From the NCBI GenBank assembly GCA_030450335.1, contig JAKDIS010000066.1, forward strand, positions 1-14,000: a stretch of 14,000 bases of DNA, in the 5' to 3' direction. The notes under the pieces were generated by a model. It was not told the DNA's origin, ran no database searches, and worked only from the letters and a program-made list of their open reading frames with translations. The position numbers and the translations under genes were made by a program. Below, piece after piece: positions 1 through 7,985 of the stretch; positions within the stretch are counted from its first letter, which is position 1; each line of letters opens with the position of its first letter. Origin of the DNA: Corynebacterium sp. (GTDB lineage Bacteria; Actinomycetota; Actinomycetes; Mycobacteriales; Mycobacteriaceae).

Positions 1-12
1 GCACACGACGAC

Positions 13-37
13 CCCCGCACCCTCCCAGGTGCAGGGG
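13..37 (-). other. GC-rich hairpin after scpB
   Basis: Arms CCCC-GCACC (13-21) and GGTGC-A-GGGG (28-37) pair into nine base pairs with one bulged A at 33 and a six-base loop. It begins about 22 bases beyond the scpB stop in the direction of transcription. No U-tract follows, so it is not a standard intrinsic terminator. It could weaken read-through or structure the leader of the next gene, expected from synteny to be rluB. Confidence 0.35.
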
Positions 38-59
38 CCAGACGTGCGGGCCAGGCACC

Positions 60-608
60 TTAGTCGAGGGCGTCGATGGCGTCCACGTCGGGCAGCAACG
101 GTGCGAGGTTCGGCAGCGCCTCGAGCGACTCGATGCCCAACTGCTCCAGGAACAGGTCCGTGGTGGCGTACAGGTGTGCACCACCGACCTCCCCGGTCAC
201 ACCGACCTCGGCGATCAGGCCGCGCAACGCCAACGTGCGCATCACCCCGTCACAGTTCACCCCACGCACGCCGGCGACCTGCGACCGGGTGACCGGTTGG
301 CGGTAGGCCACCACGGCGAGGGTCTCCAACGCCGCCCGGGAGAGTCGCTGCTGCGAACCGTCGAGAATCTTCGCCTCCACCGTCGCCGAGTTCTCCCGTC
401 GCGTGTACAACCGCCACAGTCCATCGCGTTCACGAAGCTCGAACCCCATCCCCCGGTCCGAGAACTCCGTGGCGATCTCCTGCAACGCGTCGGTCACCGA
501 CTCCTCGGAGGTCTCCAGCACTCGGGCGAAGTCGACGGCCGAGGTCGGTTCGTCGGAGACGAGCAGCAGCGACTCCAGACGACTACGAACGACACTCACC
601 GGTTCCAT
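60..608 (-). CDS. scpB: Segregation and condensation protein ScpB
   Basis: This is the winged-helix kleisin-associated subunit of the SMC-ScpAB condensin, which compacts and helps separate newly replicated chromosomes in the cytoplasm. The family hallmark RLSRAALETLAVVAYRQP is visible at about residues 88-105, followed by a second winged helix containing GVNCDGVMRTL. The product is 182 aa, in the usual range of about 180-200. An upstream in-frame ATG at 617 would add three residues, but the ribosome-binding site GAGAGG (618-623) touches it directly; it lies 9 bases before the ATG at 608, so 608 is chosen. It follows scpA by 24 bases and is co-transcribed with parA and scpA. The C-terminal tail is acidic (DVDAIDALD). 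The smc gene is not in this window. Identity is secure. Confidence 0.95.
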   Translation of the reverse strand: MEPVSVVRSRLESLLLVSDEPTSAVDFARVLETSEESVTDALQEIATEFSDRGMGFELRERDGLWRLYTRRENSATVEAKILDGSQQRLSRAALETLAVVAYRQPVTRSQVAGVRGVNCDGVMRTLALRGLIAEVGVTGEVGGAHLYATTDLFLEQLGIESLEALPNLAPLLPDVDAIDALD

Positions 609-617
609 GTCCAGCAT

Positions 618-623
618 CCTCTC
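618..623 (-). promoter_or_regulatory. Ribosome-binding site that decides the scpB start
   Basis: GAGAGG on the minus strand is 9 bases from the ATG at 608 and 0 bases from the ATG at 617. Only the former spacing is workable, so the scpB start should be placed at 608. Confidence 0.65.
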
Positions 624-632
624 AACGTTGAT

Positions 633-1451
633 TCAGTCCCAGTTACTAGCCGCGACCACGGCAGGGTCCACGTTCAGCCCCGTCCACGCCACGGTCATCT
701 CCTCGAGCGGTTCGGGCTGTTCGATGCCCACCGCGCGTGCCTTGTAGAGCTCCAGCAGGGCGAGGAACCGTCCGACGACCTTCATCGACACCTCGCAGTC
801 CGAGATCAGGGTACTGAAACTGACCCAGGTCTCCGCACCGGCGACCCGCAAGGTCGACAGGATGTGCCCGGCCTGCTCCGGGACGGACACCTCCTGGGCG
901 TGCAGGTGCCCGGTGGAGACCTCGGACGGGGTCGGACGGAACACCGCCGCCGCCCGCTCGGCGAACTGCTCGGGTGTCAGCCCCAGCTCCACCGGTGGCA
1001 TGAGGTCGGTGAAGTGCTCCTCCGGGGAGAGCTGGACGGGGTAGCTGCGGTCGGCGTCGCGCTGCCATTCAGCGAACAGTCCAGCCACCGACTTGTACGC
1101 GCGGTACTGCAGCAGGCGGGCGAACAGCAGGTCGCGGGACTCCAGCAGGGCCAGGTCCTCCTCGTTCTCGACCTCCCCGCGCGGGACCAACCGTGCGGCC
1201 TTGAGGTCCAGCAGCGTGGCGGCGACGACGAGGAACTCGGTCACCTCGTCCAGGTCGTCGACACTGCCGGTCAACGAGCGGGTGTAGGAGATGAACTCGT
1301 CGGTGACCGTCGCCAGGGCGACCTCGGTCACGTCCATCTTGCGGGAGTGGATCAGCTGCAGCAGCAGGTCGAAGGGCCCGTCGAAGTTGGCCAGGGCGAC
1401 CCGGAACCCGGTGAGCTCCGGTTGCTCGACGTGCTCCGGAACCTCGCCCAC
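633..1451 (-). CDS. scpA: Segregation and condensation protein ScpA (kleisin)
   Basis: ScpA is the kleisin that bridges SMC heads and binds an ScpB dimer. The family signature FDGPFDLLLQLI is at about residues 23-34, followed by the helical segment with VTDEFISYT. The C-terminal winged helix, which contacts the SMC head, includes VGRFLALLELYKA. The length of 272 aa is normal for actinobacterial ScpA. The start is GTG at 1451; an AAAGGA ribosome-binding site (1459-1464) sits 7 bases upstream, inside the 3' end of the parA-like gene. Only two bases separate the parA stop from this start, so translation is probably coupled. The gene lies between the ParA-like ATPase and scpB, the conserved actinobacterial arrangement. 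Identity is secure; the exact start is likely but not proven. Confidence 0.95.
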   Translation of the reverse strand: MGEVPEHVEQPELTGFRVALANFDGPFDLLLQLIHSRKMDVTEVALATVTDEFISYTRSLTGSVDDLDEVTEFLVVAATLLDLKAARLVPRGEVENEEDLALLESRDLLFARLLQYRAYKSVAGLFAEWQRDADRSYPVQLSPEEHFTDLMPPVELGLTPEQFAERAAAVFRPTPSEVSTGHLHAQEVSVPEQAGHILSTLRVAGAETWVSFSTLISDCEVSMKVVGRFLALLELYKARAVGIEQPEPLEEMTVAWTGLNVDPAVVAASNWD

Positions 1452-1453
1452 CC

Positions 1454-2320
1454 TCAGGTCCTTTCGACGACCTCGGCCGCGAGGTCAAGGTACTGGTGGG
1501 CGCCATCGGAGGACGGGGCCCAGGAGGTGATCGGCTCCCCCGCCACCGAGGTCTCCGGGAAGCGCACGGTCCGGGTGATCACGGTGTCGAAGACCTTGTC
1601 CCCGAACACCTCGACGACACGCTCCATGACCTCACGGGAGTGGTTGGTGCGCCGGTCGAACATGGTCACCAGGATGCCGGTGACCTCGAGCCGGAAGTTC
1701 AGGCGGTCGCGGACCTTCTCCACGGTGTCGGTGAGCAGCGCCAGACCACGCAACGAGAAGTACTCGCACTCCATCGGGATGATCACGCTGTCGGCACAGC
1801 TCAGCGCGTTGACGGTGAGCAGTCCGAGCGACGGCTGGCAGTCCACGATCACGTAGTCGTAGTCGTTCATCACCGGCTGCAGGGCACGTGCGAGCGCCTG
1901 TTCCCGGCCGACCTCGTTGACGAGCTGGATCTCCGCGGCGGACAGGTCGATGTTCGCCGGGACCACGTCCAGGCCCTCCACCGGGCTGGAGTGCAGCGCC
2001 TCGTGGATCGTGGCGGTGTTGTCCACCAGCAGGTTGTAGATCGTCACGTCGAGCTCTTCGTGGTCGATGCCCAGCCCCGCCGAGAGCGCCCCCTGCGGGT
2101 CGAGGTCGACGAGCAGGACGCGACGCCCGTAGAACGCCAGCGCGGCGCCCATGTTGATCGTCGACGTGGTCTTGCCCACGCCGCCCTTCTGGTTGCACAT
2201 CGCGATGACGGTCGCCGGGCCGTGCCGGTCGAGCGCCGCGGGGCGCGGAATCTCGCGCAGCGGGCGTCCGGTGAGACCGACCTGGGGCTTGTCGAACAGG
2301 CCTTCTGATGAACGAGCCAT
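1454..2320 (-). CDS. ParA-family ATPase linked to ScpAB (PldP-like)
   Basis: This is a 288-aa member of the ParA/MinD deviant-Walker ATPases. Visible motifs are the deviant Walker A KGGVGKTT (residues 45-52), Walker A' DLDPQG (72-77) and the Walker B region VIVDCQPSLG (157-166). Such proteins cycle between ADP- and ATP-bound dimers and position DNA or protein cargo. No ParB gene is adjacent, so this is not the canonical chromosomal parAB pair. By position next to scpAB it corresponds to M. tuberculosis Rv1708 and probably to C. glutamicum PldP, an orphan ParA-like protein tied to cell division (recalled, not checked). An ATG at 2386 would add 22 residues, but GGAAGGGA (2331-2338) stands 10 bases before the ATG at 2320, so 2320 is used. 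It heads the parA-scpA-scpB group. Confidence 0.9.
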   Translation of the reverse strand: MARSSEGLFDKPQVGLTGRPLREIPRPAALDRHGPATVIAMCNQKGGVGKTTSTINMGAALAFYGRRVLLVDLDPQGALSAGLGIDHEELDVTIYNLLVDNTATIHEALHSSPVEGLDVVPANIDLSAAEIQLVNEVGREQALARALQPVMNDYDYVIVDCQPSLGLLTVNALSCADSVIIPMECEYFSLRGLALLTDTVEKVRDRLNFRLEVTGILVTMFDRRTNHSREVMERVVEVFGDKVFDTVITRTVRFPETSVAGEPITSWAPSSDGAHQYLDLAAEVVERT

Positions 2321-2357
2321 CTCGTCAAGCTCCCTTCCTTGATTCGGTGCCGTTGAT

Positions 2358-2374
2358 CCTCGGTGGCTCCGAGG
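2358..2374 (-). other. Hairpin in the xerD-parA gap
   Basis: CCTCGG (2358-2363) and CCGAGG (2369-2374) form a perfect 6-bp stem with the loop TGGCT. The gap from 2321 to 2421 is locally richer in A and T near the xerD end and contains TAATCT (2416-2421 read on minus), which fits the loose -10 form TANNNT, but there is no convincing -35. The gap may therefore hold a promoter or attenuator for parA-scpA-scpB. No U-tract is seen, so a terminator is not supported. Confidence 0.3.
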
Positions 2375-2421
2375 GGATCGCATCACGCCACCACGATGAA
2401 CAAATCACACGGTTCAGATTA

Positions 2422-3399
2422 TCACGCACGCGGATGCGACTCCGCCCAGGATTCCCGAAGCAGGTCGGGGGTGACCTTCGTGTAGATCTGCGTGGTCGAC
2501 ACACTCGAGTGCCCGAGCAGCTCCTGCACCACCCGCACGTCCGCCCCGCCGGTGAGCAGATGGGTGGCGAAACTGTGCCTCAGACTGTGCGGCGAGATCT
2601 CGCCGAGGCCCGCACGCTCGGCGGCCCCGGAGATGATCTTGTACCCGGACTGCCTGGTCAGACGGCCCCCGCGGGCGGTGAGCAGGAGGGCGGCGGCGTC
2701 CGCGCCGTGCCGGCTGCGTTGAGCCAGTTGGGGACGCGCCCGGGTGAGGTAGGCGTCCAACGCCGACAGGGCCGGCCCACCCACCGGCAGGATGCGGTCC
2801 TTGCCGCCCTTGCCCCGCACGCGCACCAGGCCGTCGTTGCGGTCGATGTCATCGAGGTCAAGGGCCGTGGCTTCACTGATTCGTGCGCCGGTGGAGTACA
2901 GCAGCTCGACAAGCGCCCGGTCGCGCAGGTTCAGCGGTCCGGCGGCCTCGCCCTCGGGGCACGCCTCGATCAGCCGGAGCACCTGGTCGGTCGTCAACGC
3001 CTTCGGCAGGTCCCTGCGCCCGGGCGCCAGGGGCACCTCGGCCACGACGTCCGGCAGGCCCGACTCGGCGGCGGTGAACCTGTGGAGCCCGCGGACGGCG
3101 CTGAGTACCCGTGCGACCGAGGACTGCGCCAACGCCCGCCCGCCCGTCGCGGCGCAACCGGTACGCAGGTCGACGATGAAACGTTCGATGTCCCCCGTGG
3201 TCACCGTCGTCATGTCCAGGCCCCCGTCCGCCAGCCACCCCAGGTAACGGTCGATGTCGCGACCGTAGTTGTCGAGGGTGTTCGCGCTGCGTCCGCGTTC
3301 GGTACGCAGGTGCCGCATCCAGGCGCGGACGCGACGCCGGTCGGCGTCGGCCGCGGCGTCTGGGTCAGCCCCGGCATCAGCCGCGGCGTCAGCGCACAT
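2422..3399 (-). CDS. xerD: Site-specific tyrosine recombinase XerD
   Basis: XerD acts with XerC at dif to resolve chromosome dimers before division. The core-binding domain spans about residues 20-115 and the catalytic domain about 130-325. Catalytic residues are visible: Arg173 (TGARISE), Lys197 (GKGGK), His271-Arg274 (HSLRH), His297 (LGHSS) and nucleophile Tyr306 (TQIYTKV). The 325-aa length is about 20 longer than typical XerD because of an N-terminal Ala/Asp stretch (residues 3-20) ahead of the core-binding domain. The ATG at 3399 is the only plausible start before the domain; a GGGGGACGG stretch lies upstream. The gene overlaps the Nudix gene by 11 bases. Neighbouring ParA-like and ScpAB genes fit a chromosome-processing block. 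XerD rather than XerC is assigned by synteny and length. Confidence 0.92.
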   Translation of the reverse strand: MCADAAADAGADPDAAADADRRRVRAWMRHLRTERGRSANTLDNYGRDIDRYLGWLADGGLDMTTVTTGDIERFIVDLRTGCAATGGRALAQSSVARVLSAVRGLHRFTAAESGLPDVVAEVPLAPGRRDLPKALTTDQVLRLIEACPEGEAAGPLNLRDRALVELLYSTGARISEATALDLDDIDRNDGLVRVRGKGGKDRILPVGGPALSALDAYLTRARPQLAQRSRHGADAAALLLTARGGRLTRQSGYKIISGAAERAGLGEISPHSLRHSFATHLLTGGADVRVVQELLGHSSVSTTQIYTKVTPDLLRESWAESHPRA

Positions 3400-4072
3400 G
3401 CTTCATGTCCGTCCCCCGCGCCAGTCCCCCCTGACGCCGTTCGGCCAGACCGGAGTGGTGGTCGAAGGGTTCGGAGACGTCCCGGCGTGTGCCGGCGTGC
3501 AGGTGCAGCAGACCGGCGACGGCCGTGGCGTTCACGATCTCGCCGCGGCGGACCATGTCCACCGCCTCGTCCACCGGTGTCCAGCGGGAGGTCATGTCGG
3601 CCTCCTCGCCGGTGGCCTCCTCCAGCTCCGCGGCGTCCTCCGCGGTCAGGGGGTGGACGTCCTCGGCGAGGAAGATGCGGCACATCTCCTCGCTGATCCC
3701 CGGTGAGGGGCAGATGTCGCCCAGGAGGTGCCAGCGCCCGGCGGACAGCCCCGCCTCCTCGGCGAGTTCACGTCGCGCCGTGCTCAGCGGATCCTCCCCC
3801 GCCATGTCCAGCAGGCCGGCAGGCAGCTCCCACAGGTAGCGGTCCACGGGGCGGCGGTACTGGCGGACCAGCATCACCTCGGGACGCCCGGGCTGCGACG
3901 AATCGGACGGGGAATCCCGCGGGGAATTCCGCAGCGCCACGATCGCGGCGGCACCGAAGTGCTCGACCACCTCACGCCGGGCCTCGCCGGTGGCCGTGGT
4001 GATCCGGTCGCGGCGCAGTGCGACGACCGGGGCGTCCACCAGGAGTTCGCTGGACAGTATGCGGTACTCCAC
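3389..4072 (-). CDS. Nudix hydrolase, ADP-ribose pyrophosphatase type
   Basis: This is a 227-aa Nudix enzyme, likely cleaving ADP-ribose to AMP and ribose 5-phosphate with a divalent metal. The Nudix box runs from about residue 86 to 109, with the key part [10 protein letters not shown] (100-109), preceded by WELPAGLLD (81-89). As I recall for M. tuberculosis Rv1700, the segment between the first Gly and first Glu is one residue longer than the standard GX5E. Residues 50-63, rich in Ser, Pro and Asp, look like a lineage-specific loop. The start is GTG at 4072, with GAGGAGG (4077-4083) 4 bases upstream. It lies 35 bases after pyrG and overlaps xerD by 11 bases, matching the pyrG-Nudix-xerD order of mycobacteria. 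The substrate is inferred from family and context. Confidence 0.88.
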   Translation of the reverse strand: MEYRILSSELLVDAPVVALRRDRITTATGEARREVVEHFGAAAIVALRNSPRDSPSDSSQPGRPEVMLVRQYRRPVDRYLWELPAGLLDMAGEDPLSTARRELAEEAGLSAGRWHLLGDICPSPGISEEMCRIFLAEDVHPLTAEDAAELEEATGEEADMTSRWTPVDEAVDMVRRGEIVNATAVAGLLHLHAGTRRDVSEPFDHHSGLAERRQGGLARGTDMKHVR

Positions 4073-4107
4073 TGGGCCTCCTCTGGCTCCCCCGCGTCCT
4101 GCGCGTC

Positions 4108-5769
4108 CTACTTGCCCTGCCGCGCCACCGCGGCGCGCACCAGGCCGCTGAACAGCGGGTGCGGACGCGTCGGACGCGACTTGTACTCGGGGTGCGCCTG
4201 CGTGGCGACCAGGTAGGGGTGCACGGAGGTCGGGTACTCGACGAACTCGACGAGGGTGCCGTCCGGCGAGGTGCCGGAGAACACCAGGTCGGAGTTCTCC
4301 GCGATCTGCTCGCGGTAGCGGTTGTTGACCTCGTAGCGGTGACGGTGACGCTCGGAGACCTCGGTCTCGCCGTAGGCGTCGGCCACCACGGTGCCGGCCT
4401 CCAGCACCGCGGGGTAGGCGCCCAGGCGCATCGTTCCGCCCAGGTCGGCCTGACCGGAGACCGCCGCCTGCTGCTCGGCCATCGTGGAGATCACCGGGGA
4501 GGGGGTGTTCTCGTCGAACTCGGTGGACGAGGCGTCCTCGATGCCGGCGTGACGCGCGGCCTCGATGACGGTGCACTGCAGGCCCAGGCAGATGCCCAGC
4601 ATCGGCACCAGGTTCTCACGGCAGTGCGTGATCGCGCCGATCTTGCCCTCGATGCCGCGGATGCCGAAGCCGCCGGGCACGACCACCGCGTCGCAGCCCT
4701 CCAGCGCGCTCGCCGCGCCTTCCGGGGTGGCGCAGTCGTCGGCGGCGACCCACCGCACCTTGGCCTTGACCTGCTCGCCGAACGCACCGGCGCGGATGGC
4801 CTCGGCGACGGAGAGGTAGGCGTCCGGCAGGTCGATGTACTTGCCGACCAGCCCCACGGTCACCTCGCCCTTCGGGGAGTGCACCCGGTCGAGCAGCCCG
4901 CCCCACACGGTCCAGTCCACGTCGCGGAACGGCAGGTTGAGCTTGCGGATGAGGAAGGAGTCGAGGTGCTCGCGGTAGAGCACCCGCGGGATGTCGTAGA
5001 TCGAGGCGGCGTCCGCGCAGGACACCACACCCTCCTCGTCGACGTCGGTCATCAGGGCGATCTTCGACTTCAGTCCCTCCGGGACCTCACGGTCGCAGCG
5101 CAGGACGATGGAGTCCGGGATGATGCCGATGCTGCGCAGCTCAGCCACGGAGTGCTGGGTCGGCTTGGTCTTCAGCTCGCCCGAGGGAGCCAGGTAGGGC
5201 ACCAGGGAGACGTGGATGAAGAAGATGTTCTCCCGGCCGACCTCGTGGCGCACCTGACGGGCGGCCTCGAGGAAGGGCTGGGACTCGATGTCACCGACGG
5301 TGCCGCCGATCTCGGAGATCACCACGTCCGGACGGACCCCGTCGGCGTCCGGCAGCGCCTGGGCGAGGATGCGGGACTTGATCTCGTCGGTGATGTGCGG
5401 GATGACCTGCACGGTCTTGCCGAGGAACTCGCCGCGACGCTCCTTGGCGATCACCGTGGAGTACACCTTGCCGGTGGTGACGTTGGCGTTCTGGGTGAGG
5501 CTGCGGTCCAGGAAGCGCTCGTAGTGGCCCAGGTCCAGGTCGGTCTCGGCCCCGTCGTCGGTGACGAAGACCTCACCGTGCTCGAAGGGGTTCATGGTGC
5601 CGGGATCGACGTTGAGGTACGGATCCAGCTTCTGCATCGTGACCTTCAGGCCACGGGCCACCAGCAACTGCCCCAGGCTGGCGGCGGTCAGGCCCTTACC
5701 GAGCGACGAGACGACGCCGCCGGTGACGAAAATAAACTTGGTGTGCTGCTCGCTGCGGCCCTGAGACAC
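4108..5769 (-). CDS. pyrG: CTP synthase
   Basis: CTP synthase aminates UTP to CTP using ATP and glutamine, the last step of de novo pyrimidine nucleotide synthesis. The N-terminal synthase domain starts with the P-loop [10 protein letters not shown] (residues 17-26), followed by [19 protein letters not shown] and the [13 protein letters not shown] segment. The C-terminal class I glutamine amidotransferase domain (about 300-553) carries the GGFG oxyanion region (367-370), nucleophile Cys394 in GICLGLQ, and His526/Glu528 in HPEYKS. The length of 553 aa is normal. The start is GTG at 5769, with GGGAG (5775-5779) 5 bases upstream; the nearby ATG at 5771 is in another frame. A 69-base gap separates it from steB, and there is a 35-base gap before the Nudix gene. 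Identity is certain. Confidence 0.98.
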   Translation of the reverse strand: MSQGRSEQHTKFIFVTGGVVSSLGKGLTAASLGQLLVARGLKVTMQKLDPYLNVDPGTMNPFEHGEVFVTDDGAETDLDLGHYERFLDRSLTQNANVTTGKVYSTVIAKERRGEFLGKTVQVIPHITDEIKSRILAQALPDADGVRPDVVISEIGGTVGDIESQPFLEAARQVRHEVGRENIFFIHVSLVPYLAPSGELKTKPTQHSVAELRSIGIIPDSIVLRCDREVPEGLKSKIALMTDVDEEGVVSCADAASIYDIPRVLYREHLDSFLIRKLNLPFRDVDWTVWGGLLDRVHSPKGEVTVGLVGKYIDLPDAYLSVAEAIRAGAFGEQVKAKVRWVAADDCATPEGAASALEGCDAVVVPGGFGIRGIEGKIGAITHCRENLVPMLGICLGLQCTVIEAARHAGIEDASSTEFDENTPSPVISTMAEQQAAVSGQADLGGTMRLGAYPAVLEAGTVVADAYGETEVSERHRHRYEVNNRYREQIAENSDLVFSGTSPDGTLVEFVEYPTSVHPYLVATQAHPEYKSRPTRPHPLFSGLVRAAVARQGK

Positions 5770-5838
5770 ATCGACTCCCGTGGTTGGAACTGATAAAACC
5801 TACGGGGCTTCAGCCTAACAGAGATGGGCCGCCACCCT

Positions 5839-6753
5839 CTATTCCACCGTCGCGGAGGCGGCGTTGGACGCCGAGCCGTAGGCGCCGGCGTCGCCGTCGA
5901 GCTGTCCGGCGAGCGCGCGGACCACGGTGATGCGTCCGGCGGTGGTGTTCACGTTGTCCACGGTGGAGACGTTCTCGGTGGCGTCGGAGTCGGCGCGGAC
6001 CAGGCCGACGGCCCCGTCGCGGGCGGCGGAACCGTTCTCGCCGGCGAGCACCGTGCCGCCGGTCGTGGCGTCCAGCGCGGTGGCCATGTCCGCGACGAAC
6101 CGGGTCGAGTAGTTCCCGTCCCCGTCGCCCTCGGAGGCCCCGCCGGTGACGACGACGACCGCGTCGGCCGGGGACAGGTCGTCCTGCCCGTCGCTGAAGA
6201 AGCCGGCGTTGCCGAGCGCGCCCAGGACCACCGCGCGGTCGGACTCGCTGGCAGCGTCGCGCCCGGACCCCAGGGTCTGCCCCAGCAGCTCTCCCACGTG
6301 GTAGCCGGGGTCCATGCGGTCCTCCGACAACGACGCCCCGGCCGGGAGGCTGCCCGCCGCCAGGGACTTCAGCTCGTCACCGGAGTCCGGGGAGGTGAAG
6401 GACGCGTCGAGCCGCAGCGTGCCGGCATCCTCCCCGCCCGCCTCGCCGATGAGCGAGCGGACGTCGTCGACCGCCTCATCCTCGGCGTCGGCGGTGGCGA
6501 GCACCAGCACCGACCGGTCGGCGAGGTCGTCGCCGACGGCGTCGGCGGCGAGACCGGAGAGCACCTCGTCGGACGCGTCGCCCTCGGCGGTGGCCAGGTC
6601 GGCGCGGTCGGACTCGGCGCTGAGCTCCGCGCGCGTCTCGGAGTCGGCGGCCGCCGGGCCGCCCTCCACGTTCGGCGCCAGCACGTAGAAGCCCAGGGCG
6701 GTACCCACCGCCACGCCGAGTGCCACGACTCCCGTCGTCTTCCCCGCGCCCAT
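5839..6753 (-). CDS. steB: SteB / MctB-family envelope protein
   Basis: This 304-aa protein has one N-terminal hydrophobic segment (about residues 6-27, VALGVAVGTALGFYVLAP) followed by a long acidic, Ala- and Ser-rich extracytoplasmic domain. It belongs to the family of M. tuberculosis Rv1698, annotated as copper transporter MctB; the C. glutamicum homologue next to steA was named SteB, a cell-separation factor acting with SteA. The segments LVLATADAEDEAVDD and ADAVVVVTGG are the most ordered-looking parts. The ATG at 6753 overlaps the steA stop by one base (TGATG), with AGGA 9 bases upstream, so the two are translated together. That coupling favours the SteA-partner role. A copper role cannot be judged from this sequence, as no Cys or His cluster is present. 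Confidence 0.85.
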   Translation of the reverse strand: MGAGKTTGVVALGVAVGTALGFYVLAPNVEGGPAAADSETRAELSAESDRADLATAEGDASDEVLSGLAADAVGDDLADRSVLVLATADAEDEAVDDVRSLIGEAGGEDAGTLRLDASFTSPDSGDELKSLAAGSLPAGASLSEDRMDPGYHVGELLGQTLGSGRDAASESDRAVVLGALGNAGFFSDGQDDLSPADAVVVVTGGASEGDGDGNYSTRFVADMATALDATTGGTVLAGENGSAARDGAVGLVRADSDATENVSTVDNVNTTAGRITVVRALAGQLDGDAGAYGSASNAASATVE

Positions 6754-7931
6754 CAGAACAGGTCCTGGAAGCGCAGGGCGATGTTGTTCCACGTGTCGAC
6801 GAGGTTGTCGGCGAAGTTGCCGGAACCGCTGAAGCCGGCGATCAGCACGATGACCACCACCGCCAGCAGTACGCCGACGAGCGCCCACCACCAGCCGCCG
6901 CCGCTACGCGAGACCCGGTAGAGCTCGGCCACGGCCGTGGAGTCGACCAGCCGGCCGCCGACGCGCAGACGCGACAGCATCGCCGAGGGCGTGTCCGGGG
7001 ACTGCGCGGTGTCGAAGATACGGTCCAGGTCCAGCACCGGGCCCAGGGTCACGACCATCGACGCACCGTGGTAGTCGGCGAGCAGCAGCGCCAGGTCGGT
7101 GGAGTCCGAGGTCGCCGCCGGGAAGGTCATCGCACCGACACCCAGGTCCTGGATGCGCTCCAGGCCCGCGGCGTGGCCGTCCGGCTCGGCCGGCAGCACG
7201 ATCGTCGCACCGCAGTTCAGCGCGTCGTTGCTGATCAGCTCCGGGTCGCCGACGATCACGCGCGGACGGTAACCGTGCTTGACCAGGGTGTCCGCCGCCC
7301 CGTCGACCGCCACGACCACGGGCTCGTACTCGCGGATGAAGTAGCGCAGGGACTTCAGCTTCTCGTCGATGTCCGGGTCCGGGCTGACGACCAGCACCTT
7401 GCGGTCGTCCATGTCCACGCCGACCTCCGGCACACCCAGGCCGTCGATGAACAGCGGGGCCTCGGTGCGGACGAACTCGGCGGTGTTGCCGGTGAACGCC
7501 TCCATGTGGTCGGCGAGGGTCTCCCGCGCCTCGTCGAAACGGGTCACCGCGGTGTCCTCGTCGAGGACCTCGCCCTTGCCGATCGACCGGTCGCCGTAGA
7601 GGATCTTGCCCTCGTGCAGCCGGCCCTTGCGGCCGTTCTTGAGGCGGTCGGTGATCGTGGGGTCGGCGTTGTCGACCAGGACGATGCCGGCGTCCAGCAT
7701 CATCTGCGGCCCGAAGTTCGGCACGTTGCCGGTGGAGAACGCCGCGGTGTTGCCCCCCGCGGCGCCCGTGGCGTCGCTGGACTTCTGGGCGCGCGCACGG
7801 CCGGTGTCGGGCGGATAGACGACGACGATGTCGCCCTCGGACAGCTTTCCGGTGACGCTCGTCCCAGTGCAGTCCCGGGTGTGGCCGTGGATGCCGGGGG
7901 TGTCGTTGCGGGAGAAGATCATGGGGACCAT
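6753..7931 (-). CDS. steA: SteA-like cytokinetic ring protein
   Basis: This 392-aa protein corresponds to M. tuberculosis Rv1697 and C. glutamicum SteA, reported to localise to the division site with SteB and to promote daughter-cell separation with the RipC-FtsEX hydrolase system (recalled). The soluble part resembles the thiamin pyrophosphokinase/MptE fold, with AVDGAAD (208-214), VGDPEL (227-232) and a TSDSTDLAL segment (274-282); whether it binds a nucleotide is unknown. A single transmembrane helix follows WWW (about 347-366), leaving a tail of about 26 residues outside the cytoplasm. The start is uncertain between ATG 7931 and ATG 7922, three codons apart. GGGGG lies 11 bases from the former, inside a hairpin. 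The gene overlaps steB by one base. Family is confident; mechanism is inferred. Confidence 0.88.
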   Translation of the reverse strand: MVPMIFSRNDTPGIHGHTRDCTGTSVTGKLSEGDIVVVYPPDTGRARAQKSSDATGAAGGNTAAFSTGNVPNFGPQMMLDAGIVLVDNADPTITDRLKNGRKGRLHEGKILYGDRSIGKGEVLDEDTAVTRFDEARETLADHMEAFTGNTAEFVRTEAPLFIDGLGVPEVGVDMDDRKVLVVSPDPDIDEKLKSLRYFIREYEPVVVAVDGAADTLVKHGYRPRVIVGDPELISNDALNCGATIVLPAEPDGHAAGLERIQDLGVGAMTFPAATSDSTDLALLLADYHGASMVVTLGPVLDLDRIFDTAQSPDTPSAMLSRLRVGGRLVDSTAVAELYRVSRSGGGWWWALVGVLLAVVVIVLIAGFSGSGNFADNLVDTWNNIALRFQDLF

Positions 7932-7942
7932 TGTGACGGTTG

Positions 7943-7979
7943 CCCCCGCGTGTGCGGGGTAGGCGCGCCGAGACGCGCC
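7943..7979 (-). other. Two tandem hairpins between recN and steA
   Basis: In transcription order, GGCGCG/CGCGCC (7962-7967 with 7974-7979, six-base loop) comes 7 bases after the recN stop. CCCCGC/GCGGGG (7944-7949 with 7954-7959, four-base loop) follows. The 3' arm of the second hairpin contains the GGGGG that is the only ribosome-binding-site-like sequence before steA. No U-tract follows, so control of steA translation or partial attenuation is more plausible than full termination. Confidence 0.4.
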
Positions 7980-7985
7980 GTGTAA

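Noticed and set aside
1..6. GTG codons at 4-6 and 2-4 on the minus strand, after GGGGG, as a possible start of rluB
   Set aside because: Only two codons or fewer are within the window, so no gene call can be supported; rluB is expected here only from synteny.
174..1856. 560-codon plus-strand open frame opposite scpB, scpA and parA
   Set aside because: It spans three well-identified genes on the other strand and has a His/Gln/Arg/Asp-rich translation typical of antisense frames.
2388..2411. TGTGA half-site resembling a GlxR/CRP box in the xerD-parA gap
   Set aside because: The second half-site TCACA is not present at the right spacing.
2393..2415. GAAC...GTTC palindrome as a LexA box before parA
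   Set aside because: The spacing is 10 bases and not the 4 expected for the actinobacterial SOS box, and the flanking bases do not match.
4018..5793. 591-codon plus-strand open frame opposite pyrG
   Set aside because: It is the exact shadow of a certain CTP synthase gene; high GC removes stop codons from the opposite strand.
5770..5838. Possible pyrG promoter with TAGGTT or TAGGCT as -10
   Set aside because: No matching -35 at an acceptable distance, and neither -10 is close to TANAAT; too weak to list.
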